A stretch of 62,985 bases of DNA, from positions 1-62,985 of the forward strand of contig LJUI01000007.1 in NCBI GenBank assembly GCA_001303705.1, read 5' to 3'. A model generated the notes under the pieces. The model was not told where the DNA came from. It did no database searches and saw only the letters and a list, made by a program, of their open reading frames with translations. How positions within the stretch are numbered: the first letter of the stretch is position 1; each line of letters opens with the position of its first letter. Source of the DNA: a candidate division TA06 bacterium SM23_40 (GTDB lineage: Bacteria > LJUI01 > SM1-40). The position numbers and the translations under genes are program-made. Of the stretch, positions 1 through 7,597 are shown piece after piece.

Positions 1-2046
1 TGAGCGCGTCCGTGTTGTGTCGTTCCCTGCTGAATCGGCGGCACCTACCTCGATCGTCGCAAATCCCGCCTCTGCGAACCGATAATCGCCCTGGTAGGTC
101 TGGAGCACCACCTCATCCATCTGCAACACGGTCTCGGAAGAATCGACCCTCACCGTCGTTGTCGGACCACTTGCGAGCGGCTCGTCACTCACCACCCAGA
201 CGTCCAGATACCGCGTGAGGAACGAGTTGTGCAGCAACGCAATGCCGAGTGAAGGCGGCGTGATGTCCATGAAAGTGGTTGTCAGGGAATATGGTTCCTG
301 GGCAGACCACGAGCCCTCATACCCGAATACCCTCACATAGAAGATATCACCAGATGTCCCAACATGCCAGTTGATATCCTCGTCCTCTCCCACTCCATTT
401 GCCGACGTGGCAACGAGTGCTGTACCCCTCCAGAGCTCAAGGTTATAGTCGAGGCCGGAGGGAACATCGAGATGAACGTCGATCGTATCGTCCGCTCCAA
501 CGCTGAACCAGTAGAAATCCACATCATCTTCGCTGAAGATATAAGAGATATAGGCCTCTCCCGGCGGATTTATCGGGCCGTATGCCTGTGACAGACTGTC
601 ATTCGGCTCGTACAAGTCCGTGCCGATCGCCACGGAACAGGTGATAACGTCCCCATCCTCGCTGATGTCCCACACGGATACGCCAGTATCGCTTCCATCA
701 TAGGCGTTACTATTCGGATTAGAGAACGCATCGAACGTCCGGTTCTCTGTGCTGCCGGGATAGAAATCCCCGGCATCTCCCCTGTTCCAGTTGGACCAGT
801 CATCAAGGTGGTTGAGCCCGTCGGCCTCTTCGAGATCGACCCCCTTGTGATCCTTGTCGCCGTTGACTGTGTTGCTGGGGAGACCGGCTGCGATAACGGT
901 CTCGTCAATGTGCCAGATGAGAAGACCGTGAGATCCCGGGGGGTAGCTCTGATCGAACCCGATCTGCTGTCGGTTCTCGAGCAGGAAGTACTCGATTGTG
1001 TCCGACGGACTCGACGCACCTATCATGTACACATCGCCTGCCGTCTCGACGGGAGGGAACGAGATACCCAACAGATCCGCAGTAGCGACAGTCGGATCGA
1101 TCCATCCCAGGAACTTCTTAGACCAGGCGCAGAGATGGACCGGGTAATGAGGAGTGTTGCCATTACCTCCCCACGCTCCAGTTGACATCAACCCGTAATT
1201 TCCGATCCCATCGGAATCCGGCCACGTGGCCGGCGTTGTATCGTACAGATCCGGCAGGCCCAGGGCATGGCCGAACTCATGGCAGATGACGCCGATTTCG
1301 ATCATCCCGTCGGCGACAACAGAACTTATCTCCGGACAGATGAGATATCTGTCTACGATCACACCATCGTCGGTCCCGTACGCACTCACACCTGTCCAGT
1401 TGGAGAGTTCCCAGTTGTGTGACCAGATATCGTACCCGCTCGCCGAGCCCTCAGCGCCCTCTCCCGCGTGGATCACGATGAGCGCGTCGACCTGATTGTC
1501 GTTGTCGTTATCGAATAGAGAGAAATCGACTCCCGGGTCAGCCAGCTCCAGCGCGGCGACGATGAGGCCGGCGGCATTATTCGGATAGTCGCTGATCCCC
1601 AGTCCCCAGTTCCCCCCTGATGAGTAATAGGATCGATCATACGGTGCGTGGTACCAACCATAGGCATCACCATCGACGGTATACGCTCCGTACGAGACCT
1701 CATGGTAGTACTCCTGCATCGTCCCGGTAGCGTGCGGGCCATCGAACAGCTCACGCTGGAAGTTCGTCCGGGAGTACGTAAATGCCAGATCGGTATAGTC
1801 GATCAGGAGAACCGGATAGTATTCAGTCCCCTGGACCGGGCAGGTCCGAGAGAGAACCGGTAACCCTTCGGCAGTCATCTCCACCGTGACATGGCTGAGG
1901 ACAGGCGATTCCATTCCCCTGATCGCATGGGTCGGATCGGAGATGTCCAGCCCCGGACGCGGAGGCATGCCGAACGCCATACCACAGAGGACGGCACAGA
2001 TTACGCCAGCCACCATAGGCCCTTGAGCAAAACCTCTCCTCATCAT
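1..2046 (-). CDS. Secreted M6-family (immune inhibitor A-like) metallopeptidase, 3' end outside window
   Basis: An open frame runs without a stop from ATG at 2046 to the left edge (682 codons), so the C-terminus is missing. The start ATGATG has a hydrophobic segment right after it (FAQGPMVAGVICAVLCGMAFG), read as a signal peptide. The zinc motif HEFGHALGLPD lies at residues 256-266 (HExxH plus the third ligand region), followed by GLMSTGAWGG, typical of M6 peptidases that digest extracellular protein. Downstream there is a pre-peptidase-like beta domain (PNDSLSQAYGP...DVDFYWF). The start overlaps the stop of the upstream gene as ATGA, so the two are probably translationally coupled. By analogy with other secreted proteins here, a FlgD-Ig sorting module is likely beyond the edge, but this cannot be seen. 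Family call is firm; substrate unknown. Confidence 0.9.
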   Translation of the reverse strand, partial: MMRRGFAQGPMVAGVICAVLCGMAFGMPPRPGLDISDPTHAIRGMESPVLSHVTVEMTAEGLPVLSRTCPVQGTEYYPVLLIDYTDLAFTYSRTNFQRELFDGPHATGTMQEYYHEVSYGAYTVDGDAYGWYHAPYDRSYYSSGGNWGLGISDYPNNAAGLIVAALELADPGVDFSLFDNDNDNQVDALIVIHAGEGAEGSASGYDIWSHNWELSNWTGVSAYGTDDGVIVDRYLICPEISSVVADGMIEIGVICHEFGHALGLPDLYDTTPATWPDSDGIGNYGLMSTGAWGGNGNTPHYPVHLCAWSKKFLGWIDPTVATADLLGISFPPVETAGDVYMIGASSPSDTIEYFLLENRQQIGFDQSYPPGSHGLLIWHIDETVIAAGLPSNTVNGDKDHKGVDLEEADGLNHLDDWSNWNRGDAGDFYPGSTENRTFDAFSNPNSNAYDGSDTGVSVWDISEDGDVITCSVAIGTDLYEPNDSLSQAYGPINPPGEAYISYIFSEDDVDFYWFSVGADDTIDVHLDVPSGLDYNLELWRGTALVATSANGVGEDEDINWHVGTSGDIFYVRVFGYEGSWSAQEPYSLTTTFMDITPPSLGIALLHNSFLTRYLDVWVVSDEPLASGPTTTVRVDSSETVLQMDEVVLQTYQGDYRFAEAGFATIEVGAADSAGNDTTRTRS

Positions 2047-2546
2047 TTCTCCTCTTCTGCCCCGCCCACGACAATGGCGGAAAGAACCTCCAGCGCAAAG
2101 ATGGGCTCACCCTCCTCCTTCTCTTCCACCAGTCTGCCCTTGAGGAGGAGCGTCTTGTTGAGGAAATCGCTCAGCACATGCGGCCGCTCCTTCTCCTCCT
2201 GAAGGCGATGAGGTGGCACCTCGAGCGGCACCCACGGCCTCACAGGAATCTTCGCCCCGCCCCAGTCTTCGAGCACGAGGTCAAGATCCGTGAAGTAGTT
2301 CGTCCCTGCGTTCCGCAGCATCCCGTAGACCACCACCACACCACCTGCATATTCCTGCGGCGAGGCCGCAAGCGCGGCCACACTGGCCACGCGCCCCGTC
2401 TTCCCTCACACTCCGAGCCTGCACCCGGGCGAGCCCATGAGAAGTGCTGCCGAGAGCGCAAGCACAACCAACATCCCGGCTTTGAGCCATCCGGGACATG
2501 CGTTTCGTGCGGGCGGTCTATGCTGTCCGATGTTCCAGCTCACCAT
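2043..2546 (-). pseudogene. Membrane/lipoprotein-like gene with OB-fold-like domain, split by an in-frame TGA
   Basis: One reading frame begins at ATG 2546 (AAGGAG six bases upstream), encodes a hydrophobic leader (LKAGMLVVLALSAALLMGSPGC) and stops at TGA 2408-2406. The same frame then continues with GKTGR and, from GTG 2390, a compact domain (VASVAALAASPQEYAGGVVV ... VYGMLRNAG) with the look of a small OB-fold, to TGA 2045-2043, which overlaps the peptidase start. Without the TGA it would be a 167-residue exported or anchored protein. The Cys context (SPGC) is a poor lipobox, so lipoprotein status is uncertain. The downstream part could still be made alone from GTG 2390, but would lack its export signal. 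Either a nonsense mutation or a sequence error. Confidence 0.6.
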
Positions 2547-2629
2547 TTGTCGCTCCTTGAGGTACGCGTCGATAGGCCGAAAGAGACGATCCATGACGTT
2601 GTCGCAGGCGGCGCTACAACCCCATGAAA

Positions 2630-2658
2630 AGACTAACCGACAGTATCAAGTTTGTCAA
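2630..2658 (-). promoter_or_regulatory. Possible sigma70 promoter for the lipoprotein-like/M6 operon
   Basis: TTGACA (2658-2653) is followed after 17 bases by TAGTCT (2635-2630), a weak -10. It points at the start at 2546. Together with the plus-strand promoter near 2793 it would make 2547-2891 a divergent promoter region; I see nothing else in that stretch. Confidence 0.35.
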
Positions 2659-2792
2659 GGTTGGGTCTCCTGTTTACTCACAGCGCAGCAACGAGGCCTA
2701 CGGGCGAGCAAGCTCCCGCCACCCAGATCCGATCAGGAGGGTAGATGATCCGGAGTCCGCCCAGAATGCCCAGAATCCAGCTCACAACGGCC

Positions 2793-2821
2793 TTGACATC
2801 TCCACACCTGGGTAGCATTAT
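2793..2821 (+). promoter_or_regulatory. Predicted sigma70 promoter of ridA
   Basis: TTGACA (2793-2798), 17-base spacer, CATTAT (2816-2821). The predicted start is about 65 bases before the ridA ATG. Confidence 0.55.
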
Positions 2822-2891
2822 GGCGATATGCTGCCTCACCCTGAACATTCTCTATACCAGCCCAACTCGAATGACAGTATGGAGGGAAAAG

Positions 2892-3281
2892 ATGGATCGG
2901 AAGATCGTTGACACCTCACAGGCGCCCGCGGCGATAGGCCCATACAGTCAGGCGATCGTGGCCGGTCCTTTCGTATTCACCGCCGGGCAGATCCCTATCG
3001 ACCCCGCGACGGGCGAGGTTGTCGGCGGCGGCATCGCCGAGCAGACAGACCGCGTATTGCGCAATCTCGCCAGCGTGCTTATCGCCGCCGGGTCAGACCT
3101 TCCGAACGTAGTGAAGACCACTGTCTATCTATCCGATATGGACGACTTTCAGGCGATGAACAAAGTGTACAGCCGATTCTTCGAACAACTGCCTCCAGCA
3201 AGGAGTACAGTGGAGGCATCGCTTCCCAGAGATGTCAAGGTGGAGATAGATGCCGTGGCGCTGATCGCGGACCGACGATGA
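2892..3281 (+). CDS. ridA: RidA family enamine/imine deaminase
   Basis: A 129-residue protein of standard RidA length. RidA hydrolyses reactive 2-aminoacrylate and related enamines released by PLP enzymes, in the cytoplasm. Family marks: N-terminal AIGPYSQAI, FTAGQIPIDPATGEVVGGGI, and the C-terminal PARSTVEASLPRDVKVEID with the Arg of ARSTVE that binds the substrate carboxylate, plus the final acidic residues. Start is ATG 2892, preceded by GGAGG at proper distance; the frame is open further upstream but that part is not family-like. A promoter-like TTGACA-N17-CATTAT sits upstream. Stands alone, followed after 107 bases by an OmpA-like gene. Assignment is firm. Confidence 0.93.
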   Translation: MDRKIVDTSQAPAAIGPYSQAIVAGPFVFTAGQIPIDPATGEVVGGGIAEQTDRVLRNLASVLIAAGSDLPNVVKTTVYLSDMDDFQAMNKVYSRFFEQLPPARSTVEASLPRDVKVEIDAVALIADRR

Positions 3282-3310
3282 GGATCCGGTCTCTCCCGCC
3301 GGAAAGCACT

Positions 3311-3382
3311 GTCTGGCGGTGGAGCGACATCCAGCGGCAGAGCGATACTGAGCGGTGGAACGACACTATACGATGGAGGTAG
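3311..3382 (+). repeat. Degenerate 18-nt tandem array (4 units) ending in a ribosome binding site
   Basis: Four consecutive 18-base units (3311-3328, 3329-3346, 3347-3364, 3365-3382) share a core like GCGGTGGAGCGAC. The last, most diverged unit contains GGAGGT (3375-3380), which serves as Shine-Dalgarno of the gene starting at 3389. Confidence 0.5.
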
Positions 3383-3388
3383 AGATCC

Positions 3389-4069
3389 GTGAGAGTTCTA
3401 GGTGTGGTGGGCTGGCTCGCCGCCATCGGACTGGTCATCTTCGGCTACGTCGTCTATGACCGTCAATACCGTCCAGCCCTTGCCGAAAACGATGCCCTGC
3501 TCCGCGAGAATGCGATGTTTGTCGATCTCGTGTCGGAATTGCGAGGAATGCCCCTCGTCTCGAGAGATGCGCCGGAGAGCCGACCTGACATGGATGCTGT
3601 GACCAGGGACCTGGAGGCCACACTCCGCGATGAGATCGCAGACGGCGGTGCCGAAGTCAGACGGGCGGCGGGGCGGCTCTCGGTGACGCTGCTCGACGAC
3701 CTGCTGTTCGAGTCAGGGGAGGCGGAACTTGCCGATGAAGGTAAACGGGTGCTCGATCGGCTCGGCCCCATCCTCACCGGGCTTCCCGGCCATACTGTAT
3801 CGGTCGAGGGTCACAGCGACAATGTCCGGATCGGTCCCCGGCTGAGGGAGCGCTACCCCACGAACTGGGAGCTCTCTGCAGCGAGAGCCACACACGTGGT
3901 ACGCCATTTTCAGAACGAGCTGGATATCGATCCCGAGCGACTGGAGGCAGTGGCGTACGGCGCATATCGCCCAGTCGCAAGTAACAGAACGGAGTCAGGC
4001 CGGGCAAAGAATCGCCGCATCGAAATCGTGCTCATCCCCCAGGCGGCTGTGGAAGGAGGAACTGACTGA
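3389..4069 (+). CDS. Membrane-anchored OmpA/MotB-type peptidoglycan-binding protein
   Basis: 226 residues. An N-terminal transmembrane helix (VVGWLAAIGLVIFGYVVY, about residues 4-22) is followed by a short helical spacer (LAENDALLRENAMFVDLVSE) and a C-terminal OmpA domain (about 90-220): LLFESGEAELADEGKRVLDR, VSVEGHSDN, YPTNWELSAARATHVV and the closing SGRAKNRRIEI. The Asp and Arg of this fold bind diaminopimelate of peptidoglycan, so the protein probably ties the cell wall to a membrane. The TNWELSAARA stretch resembles MotB, but no MotA-like gene is near, so a flagellar stator role is unlikely. Start is GTG 3389 with GGAGGT eight bases upstream. The stop and the next start overlap as TGATG, so the two genes are cotranslated. 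Confidence 0.85.
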   Translation: MRVLGVVGWLAAIGLVIFGYVVYDRQYRPALAENDALLRENAMFVDLVSELRGMPLVSRDAPESRPDMDAVTRDLEATLRDEIADGGAEVRRAAGRLSVTLLDDLLFESGEAELADEGKRVLDRLGPILTGLPGHTVSVEGHSDNVRIGPRLRERYPTNWELSAARATHVVRHFQNELDIDPERLEAVAYGAYRPVASNRTESGRAKNRRIEIVLIPQAAVEGGTD

Positions 4070-4641
4070 TGGACCGGCGCAACCCGATGTCCGTCTGTGC
4101 CTCCCGCTGTGCCTGCCTGGCATTCGTCGTACTCCCTTTCTTCGTCTCTGGCGCATCGTGTACCACACCCCTCCTCCAGCAATCCCCGGATGAATCTACA
4201 CACGTCTCCCTCCGCCTCCCCGAAATCGATCTCCCGGATCGTCCCCTACCCACGAAATCGCCTCTCTGGGCGATGTTCGCATCCGCCATCATCCCGGGAG
4301 GCGGACAGCTGTATACCGAAAACACCCTCCGTGGACTCGCATTCTTTGCCGCGCAGACTGGCGTACTCACTAAGCTTCTCCTCGAGCATATCGAGACCAC
4401 GGATAGCTGGGCACGGTATCAGCATACGAACGATCATTCCGCGTACCTCGACTACGAACATCACTTCGAACGCCGGTACGACTACTTGTGGTGGTGCGGG
4501 CTGATCTGGGGACTCTCCATTGCCGATGCGTACGTCGATGCCCATCTGTACGGCTTCGAGGAGAACGGTATCCCTTCGCTGTCCCTATCGCCGACGCTAT
4601 CTCAACCCGGTCTTCGGATCTCGCTCGCCGTATCCTTCTAA
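4069..4641 (+). CDS. DUF5683-like membrane protein
   Basis: 190 residues. N-terminal hydrophobic leader ending in a Cys (LPFFVSGASC), a possible lipoprotein signal without a canonical lipobox. The core reads LWAMFASAIIPGGGQLYTEN followed by further hydrophobic helices (LRGLAFFAAQTGVLTKLLL; YLWWCGLIWGLSIADAYVDA), the pattern of DUF5683 proteins (PGxGQxY then a late AYVDAH-like helix). Function of the family is unknown; they are envelope proteins. Coupled by a one-base overlap (TGATG) to the preceding OmpA-like gene, suggesting a joint envelope role. Confidence 0.7.
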   Translation: MDRRNPMSVCASRCACLAFVVLPFFVSGASCTTPLLQQSPDESTHVSLRLPEIDLPDRPLPTKSPLWAMFASAIIPGGGQLYTENTLRGLAFFAAQTGVLTKLLLEHIETTDSWARYQHTNDHSAYLDYEHHFERRYDYLWWCGLIWGLSIADAYVDAHLYGFEENGIPSLSLSPTLSQPGLRISLAVSF

Positions 4642-4815
4642 GCGCCCAGTGGCGGGGCTCTTGTGTCCGACTACCCAGTTGCGGCATGGCACGTTCTTTC
4701 CGCGCAGGCCCTGTGATGGCAAGGCCATAGGCCCGCACGCGAGTCGTTGCAGATCGAGACTTCGCTCATCGCGGTCATAGATATCGCTCACGGAGAGGAA
4801 TGATAGTAAGAACAC

Positions 4816-4844
4816 TTGACAGAAGGAGCGACTCCCATTAAGAT
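4816..4844 (+). promoter_or_regulatory. Strong predicted sigma70 promoter in the 4642-5190 gap
   Basis: TTGACA (4816-4821), 17-base spacer, TAAGAT (4839-4844). Same hexamers and spacing as the promoter at 35043-35071. It would start a transcript near 4851, which meets an intrinsic terminator at 4904-4942. Confidence 0.6.
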
Positions 4845-4850
4845 TATGGA

Positions 4851-4942
4851 AAGCGCGGTCGGCGCGCGGTGAGAAGAAGGTCAGGGTCTGAGGTTCGGGG
4901 GGTAACGTCGGCCGCAGGAGCGAGGCCGACGTTTTGACTTTT
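4851..4942 (+). ncRNA. Candidate ~90-nt small RNA or terminated leader
   Basis: Bounded by the promoter at 4816-4844 and the terminator at 4904-4942, with no open frame preceded by a ribosome binding site between them. It contains a G-rich single-stranded-looking stretch (GGTTCGGGGGGT at 4892-4903). It does not match SRP RNA, tmRNA or 6S as far as I can see. It lies 250 bases before the secreted protein at 5191, so it may instead be an attenuated 5' leader of that gene. Confidence 0.35.
4904..4942 (+). terminator. Intrinsic terminator (plus strand)
   Basis: Perfect 10-bp stem AACGTCGGCC (4904-4913) / GGCCGACGTT (4924-4933) with a 10-base loop, followed by TTGACTTTT. Directional: no T-tract on the minus side. 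Confidence 0.7.
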
Positions 4943-5190
4943 CTGCCCCAGGGGGGAGACGTCGACCACACGTGATAGTTCAGCCTGCGAAGCGCTACTC
5001 ATTGGACGACCTTCATCCGGCTAGTGCTATTACATTCGAGTGCGGGCCGGAGATGTGTAATGGGTCGCCACGGAAAGGAGGTGGGGCACTGACGAGCTAA
5101 TTACGGTTGGAGGGGTTCGGACGCTGGGCAGAAGACAGTTCGCATCGATCACACACCCAGGATGCCGAATAAAAAAGGAGGACTTCGCCC

Positions 5191-7272
5191 ATGAGACTGG
5201 CCGTGCGCCTTTCAACTGTCCTCGTAGTTGTCGGATGTCTCATTGTGTGGGCGGCACCGATCAATGCGGAGCGAGCCACTCCCCATGAATGGAGGCTCCT
5301 CCCCTCTGCGAGGGAGGACCAGGGAGTGACGCCGATGTCTCCTCTTATCACCTCGGCCGGCGGGGGCGAGGGATTCGACGGAACATGGATCCCCGATGGT
5401 TGGATCGCCCTCAACTATGGAACAGACCCTGCCGGGCTCACCTGGATCCAGACAACGGGGAATCCCTTCTGGGGCGAGGGCGCCGCGTTCGTGCCGTATG
5501 GCTTGCCGGCTGAGATGCAGAACGAGTGGCTCATCTCCCCAGCGATCGATCTGAGCTCAGGTCCTGTGGCGGTCGGGCTCATCTTCCGGAAGACCTGTTC
5601 CTGGTGTAGCTACGCGACGCACCTCAACTACGTCAAGGTGTCGACCGCAGATGACCCTACCGACACCACGGCATATGTCCAGGAGTGGTCATGGGACCCA
5701 TTCGGGACCTCGGACTTCGTCTGGTCAGCCGATACGGTGAACCTGACAAGCTACGCCGGAGACACGATTTACATCGCGTGGCAGTATCTCGGGAACTGGG
5801 CAGAGAACTGGTACCTCGACGACATCAGAGTCGTGTGGCCGACTGTCGTCGACCTCGGAGTGATATCCCTCGAAGTACCCGATCCCTGGGTGCTCGTCGA
5901 CTCCACGTACACCCCTGAGGCGATGGTCGAGAACTTCGGCATCGGGACACAGCAGTTCGATGTCATCTGCCAGATCGATACCGTCGGCGGAACTGCGTAT
6001 TGCGACACGGTCAATATCGCGGCCCTGGCGGCCGGGGATGTGACGATAGCGTCGTTCGATCCCTGGACACCTGATGCGGCGGACATGGCCTACGCAATCA
6101 CCGTATCGATCGGAGATATCTCTGACGGTGTCGCCTCCAATGACACGATCACGGCGAACGTCTGGTGCGGCGACTCCTATGAGTACGTGTACGATGACGG
6201 CACGCCGGAGGCCACTATCGCCCAGTCAATGAACTGGTACGGCAACTGGTTCGACGCGTACTACACCCCGATATACCTCCAGTACCTCGACTACTATGTC
6301 ATGGACTACACAGGCGATTTCATCGCCGTCGTCTACGACTCGGTCGGGGTCTCGGAGCTGTTCCGCGACACCGTGACGGTCAGTGTCACGGACGACTGGT
6401 ATAGAGTCGACCTTACGTCGCACCCGCTCGAGGTGACGAGAGGCTTCATGGTCTCGTACCACCCGCTCTCCGCAGGCAGTCCGCAGCTTGCAATGGACGC
6501 GGGTGCGCCGATCAGCGAGCTCGGCTACTCGTACTACAGCAGCCAGTGGAACACGCTCGACGGCGACTATCCGGGTGTGGACCTGATGATCCGCGCGACC
6601 GCCAGCATCGATTCGACATCAGCCGCCTACGTGGACGCGGCCGTTGTCTCTATCGATGCACCGACGGACACGGTCATCCCCGGCGTACCGGTCGACCCGA
6701 TGGCCACTGTGGCCAACTACGGGACCGCAAATGCCACGTTCTGGACGTTCTGCATGATCGACTCCCTGGGAACGGAGATCTACATCGACTCCCTCGAAGT
6801 CGTCGATCTGATGCCGGACAGCATGGAACAGCTCACGTTCGCCGCCTGGACACCCGGTCCAGCCGGGACGACTTACGACATCGAGGTCTGCACGTATCTG
6901 GCCGGCGACATGGATCCCGGCAACGACTGTCTCACAGCGCAGACCTCGTCCACCGGCGTCTCGGGGGGCGACGATGATCTGTTGCTGACGCCAAAGACCT
7001 ACTTCCTCGGTCAGAACAAGCCCAATCCGTTCCAGATGACGACCTCGATCAGCTACGCGCTGCCGCATGGTTCACGAGTGACGCTCGGTGTGTACAATAT
7101 CGTGGGCCAGCTCGTCCGCACCGTAGTGGACGAATGGCAGCCGGCGAACGTCTACTCCGTCGCGTGGGACGGAAGGGATGAGCATGGGCGCGAGGTCGCG
7201 AGCGGTGTGTACATCTACCGCCTCGAGACCGAGGACTTCACCGCGACCCGCAAGATGGTCACGCTGAAGTAG
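5191..7272 (+). CDS. Secreted choice-of-anchor-J / CARDB protein with C-terminal FlgD-Ig sorting-like module
   Basis: 693 residues. Signal peptide at the start (VRLSTVLVVVGCLIVWAAPINA). Residues about 50-215 resemble a MAM/choice-of-anchor-J jelly-roll domain (GFDGTWIPDGW ... NEWLISPAIDLSSG ... DWYRVDL later). Two CARDB-like adhesion repeats follow (ISLEVPDPWVLVDSTYTPEA; VSIDAPTDTVIPGVPVDP). The C-terminal 90 residues are the FlgD-Ig/T9SS-like module (NKPNPFQMTTSISYALP, YNIVGQLVRTVVD, WDGRDEHGREVASGVYIYRL, KMVTLK), shared with proteins at 19495, 45128 and 46320. Likely a cell-surface or released protein; ligand unknown. AAGGAGG sits nine bases before ATG 5191. A strong terminator follows. Confidence 0.85.
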   Translation: MRLAVRLSTVLVVVGCLIVWAAPINAERATPHEWRLLPSAREDQGVTPMSPLITSAGGGEGFDGTWIPDGWIALNYGTDPAGLTWIQTTGNPFWGEGAAFVPYGLPAEMQNEWLISPAIDLSSGPVAVGLIFRKTCSWCSYATHLNYVKVSTADDPTDTTAYVQEWSWDPFGTSDFVWSADTVNLTSYAGDTIYIAWQYLGNWAENWYLDDIRVVWPTVVDLGVISLEVPDPWVLVDSTYTPEAMVENFGIGTQQFDVICQIDTVGGTAYCDTVNIAALAAGDVTIASFDPWTPDAADMAYAITVSIGDISDGVASNDTITANVWCGDSYEYVYDDGTPEATIAQSMNWYGNWFDAYYTPIYLQYLDYYVMDYTGDFIAVVYDSVGVSELFRDTVTVSVTDDWYRVDLTSHPLEVTRGFMVSYHPLSAGSPQLAMDAGAPISELGYSYYSSQWNTLDGDYPGVDLMIRATASIDSTSAAYVDAAVVSIDAPTDTVIPGVPVDPMATVANYGTANATFWTFCMIDSLGTEIYIDSLEVVDLMPDSMEQLTFAAWTPGPAGTTYDIEVCTYLAGDMDPGNDCLTAQTSSTGVSGGDDDLLLTPKTYFLGQNKPNPFQMTTSISYALPHGSRVTLGVYNIVGQLVRTVVDEWQPANVYSVAWDGRDEHGREVASGVYIYRLETEDFTATRKMVTLK

Positions 7273-7296
7273 CGCCTGGATTCGCAGCAGTACCCC

Positions 7297-7334
7297 GAGA
7301 GCCCGCCCTGTCCAGGGCGGGCTCTCTCTTTTCC
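7297..7334 (+). terminator. Intrinsic terminator after the 5191 gene
   Basis: 13-bp perfect stem (7297-7309 with 7314-7326, GAGAGCCCGCCCT and its complement), GTCC loop, then TCTTTTCC. Confidence 0.9.
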
Positions 7335-7509
7335 TGCGCCCTCTCTCCCGGAGTCGGCAGGAGCGTACATCAAGATCCCGGCCGCATTCCCGGGTGCGAT
7401 CTACCCCTCTGAATCACTCCACCCAGGTGCAGATCGAACACCGCACACGGCGGAGCCGCACACAGAATGCCCCAATCCTATGCCGTTCTCCTGGGCCAGT
7501 ACATGTGAA

Positions 7510-7538
7510 TTGACAGGCCCGAACAAGGATGGTAACAT
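7510..7538 (+). promoter_or_regulatory. Predicted sigma70 promoter of the giant signalling gene
   Basis: TTGACA (7510-7515), 17 bases, TAACAT (7533-7538). The implied start (about 7545) is downstream of the ATG at 7529, which argues for the later start codon at 7598. Confidence 0.55.
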
Positions 7539-7597
7539 GGCGAGGAGCGAGTAAATCGATTGCTGCACCCTGCATCGGTCAGCATACGGAGCGCACT

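Noticed and set aside
2406-2408. Genome-wide recoding of TGA (to Gly or Trp) to explain in-frame TGA codons here and in buk
   Set aside because: TGA ends many intact genes in this window in tight ATGA overlaps, and buk also carries a TAG.
3389-4069. MotB flagellar stator
   Set aside because: The TNWELSAARA motif fits MotB but also OmpA-type proteins; no MotA or flagellar gene is nearby and the plug region is not recognisable.
4851-4942. SRP RNA, because of a GGTCAGGGTCTGAGG stretch
   Set aside because: The conserved GGAAGGAAGCAGCC apical loop and the long closing stem of SRP RNA are absent.
7529-7597. Earlier ATG for the giant signalling protein
   Set aside because: It lies before the predicted transcription start and encodes a stretch without kinase similarity; ATG 7598 has a better ribosome site.
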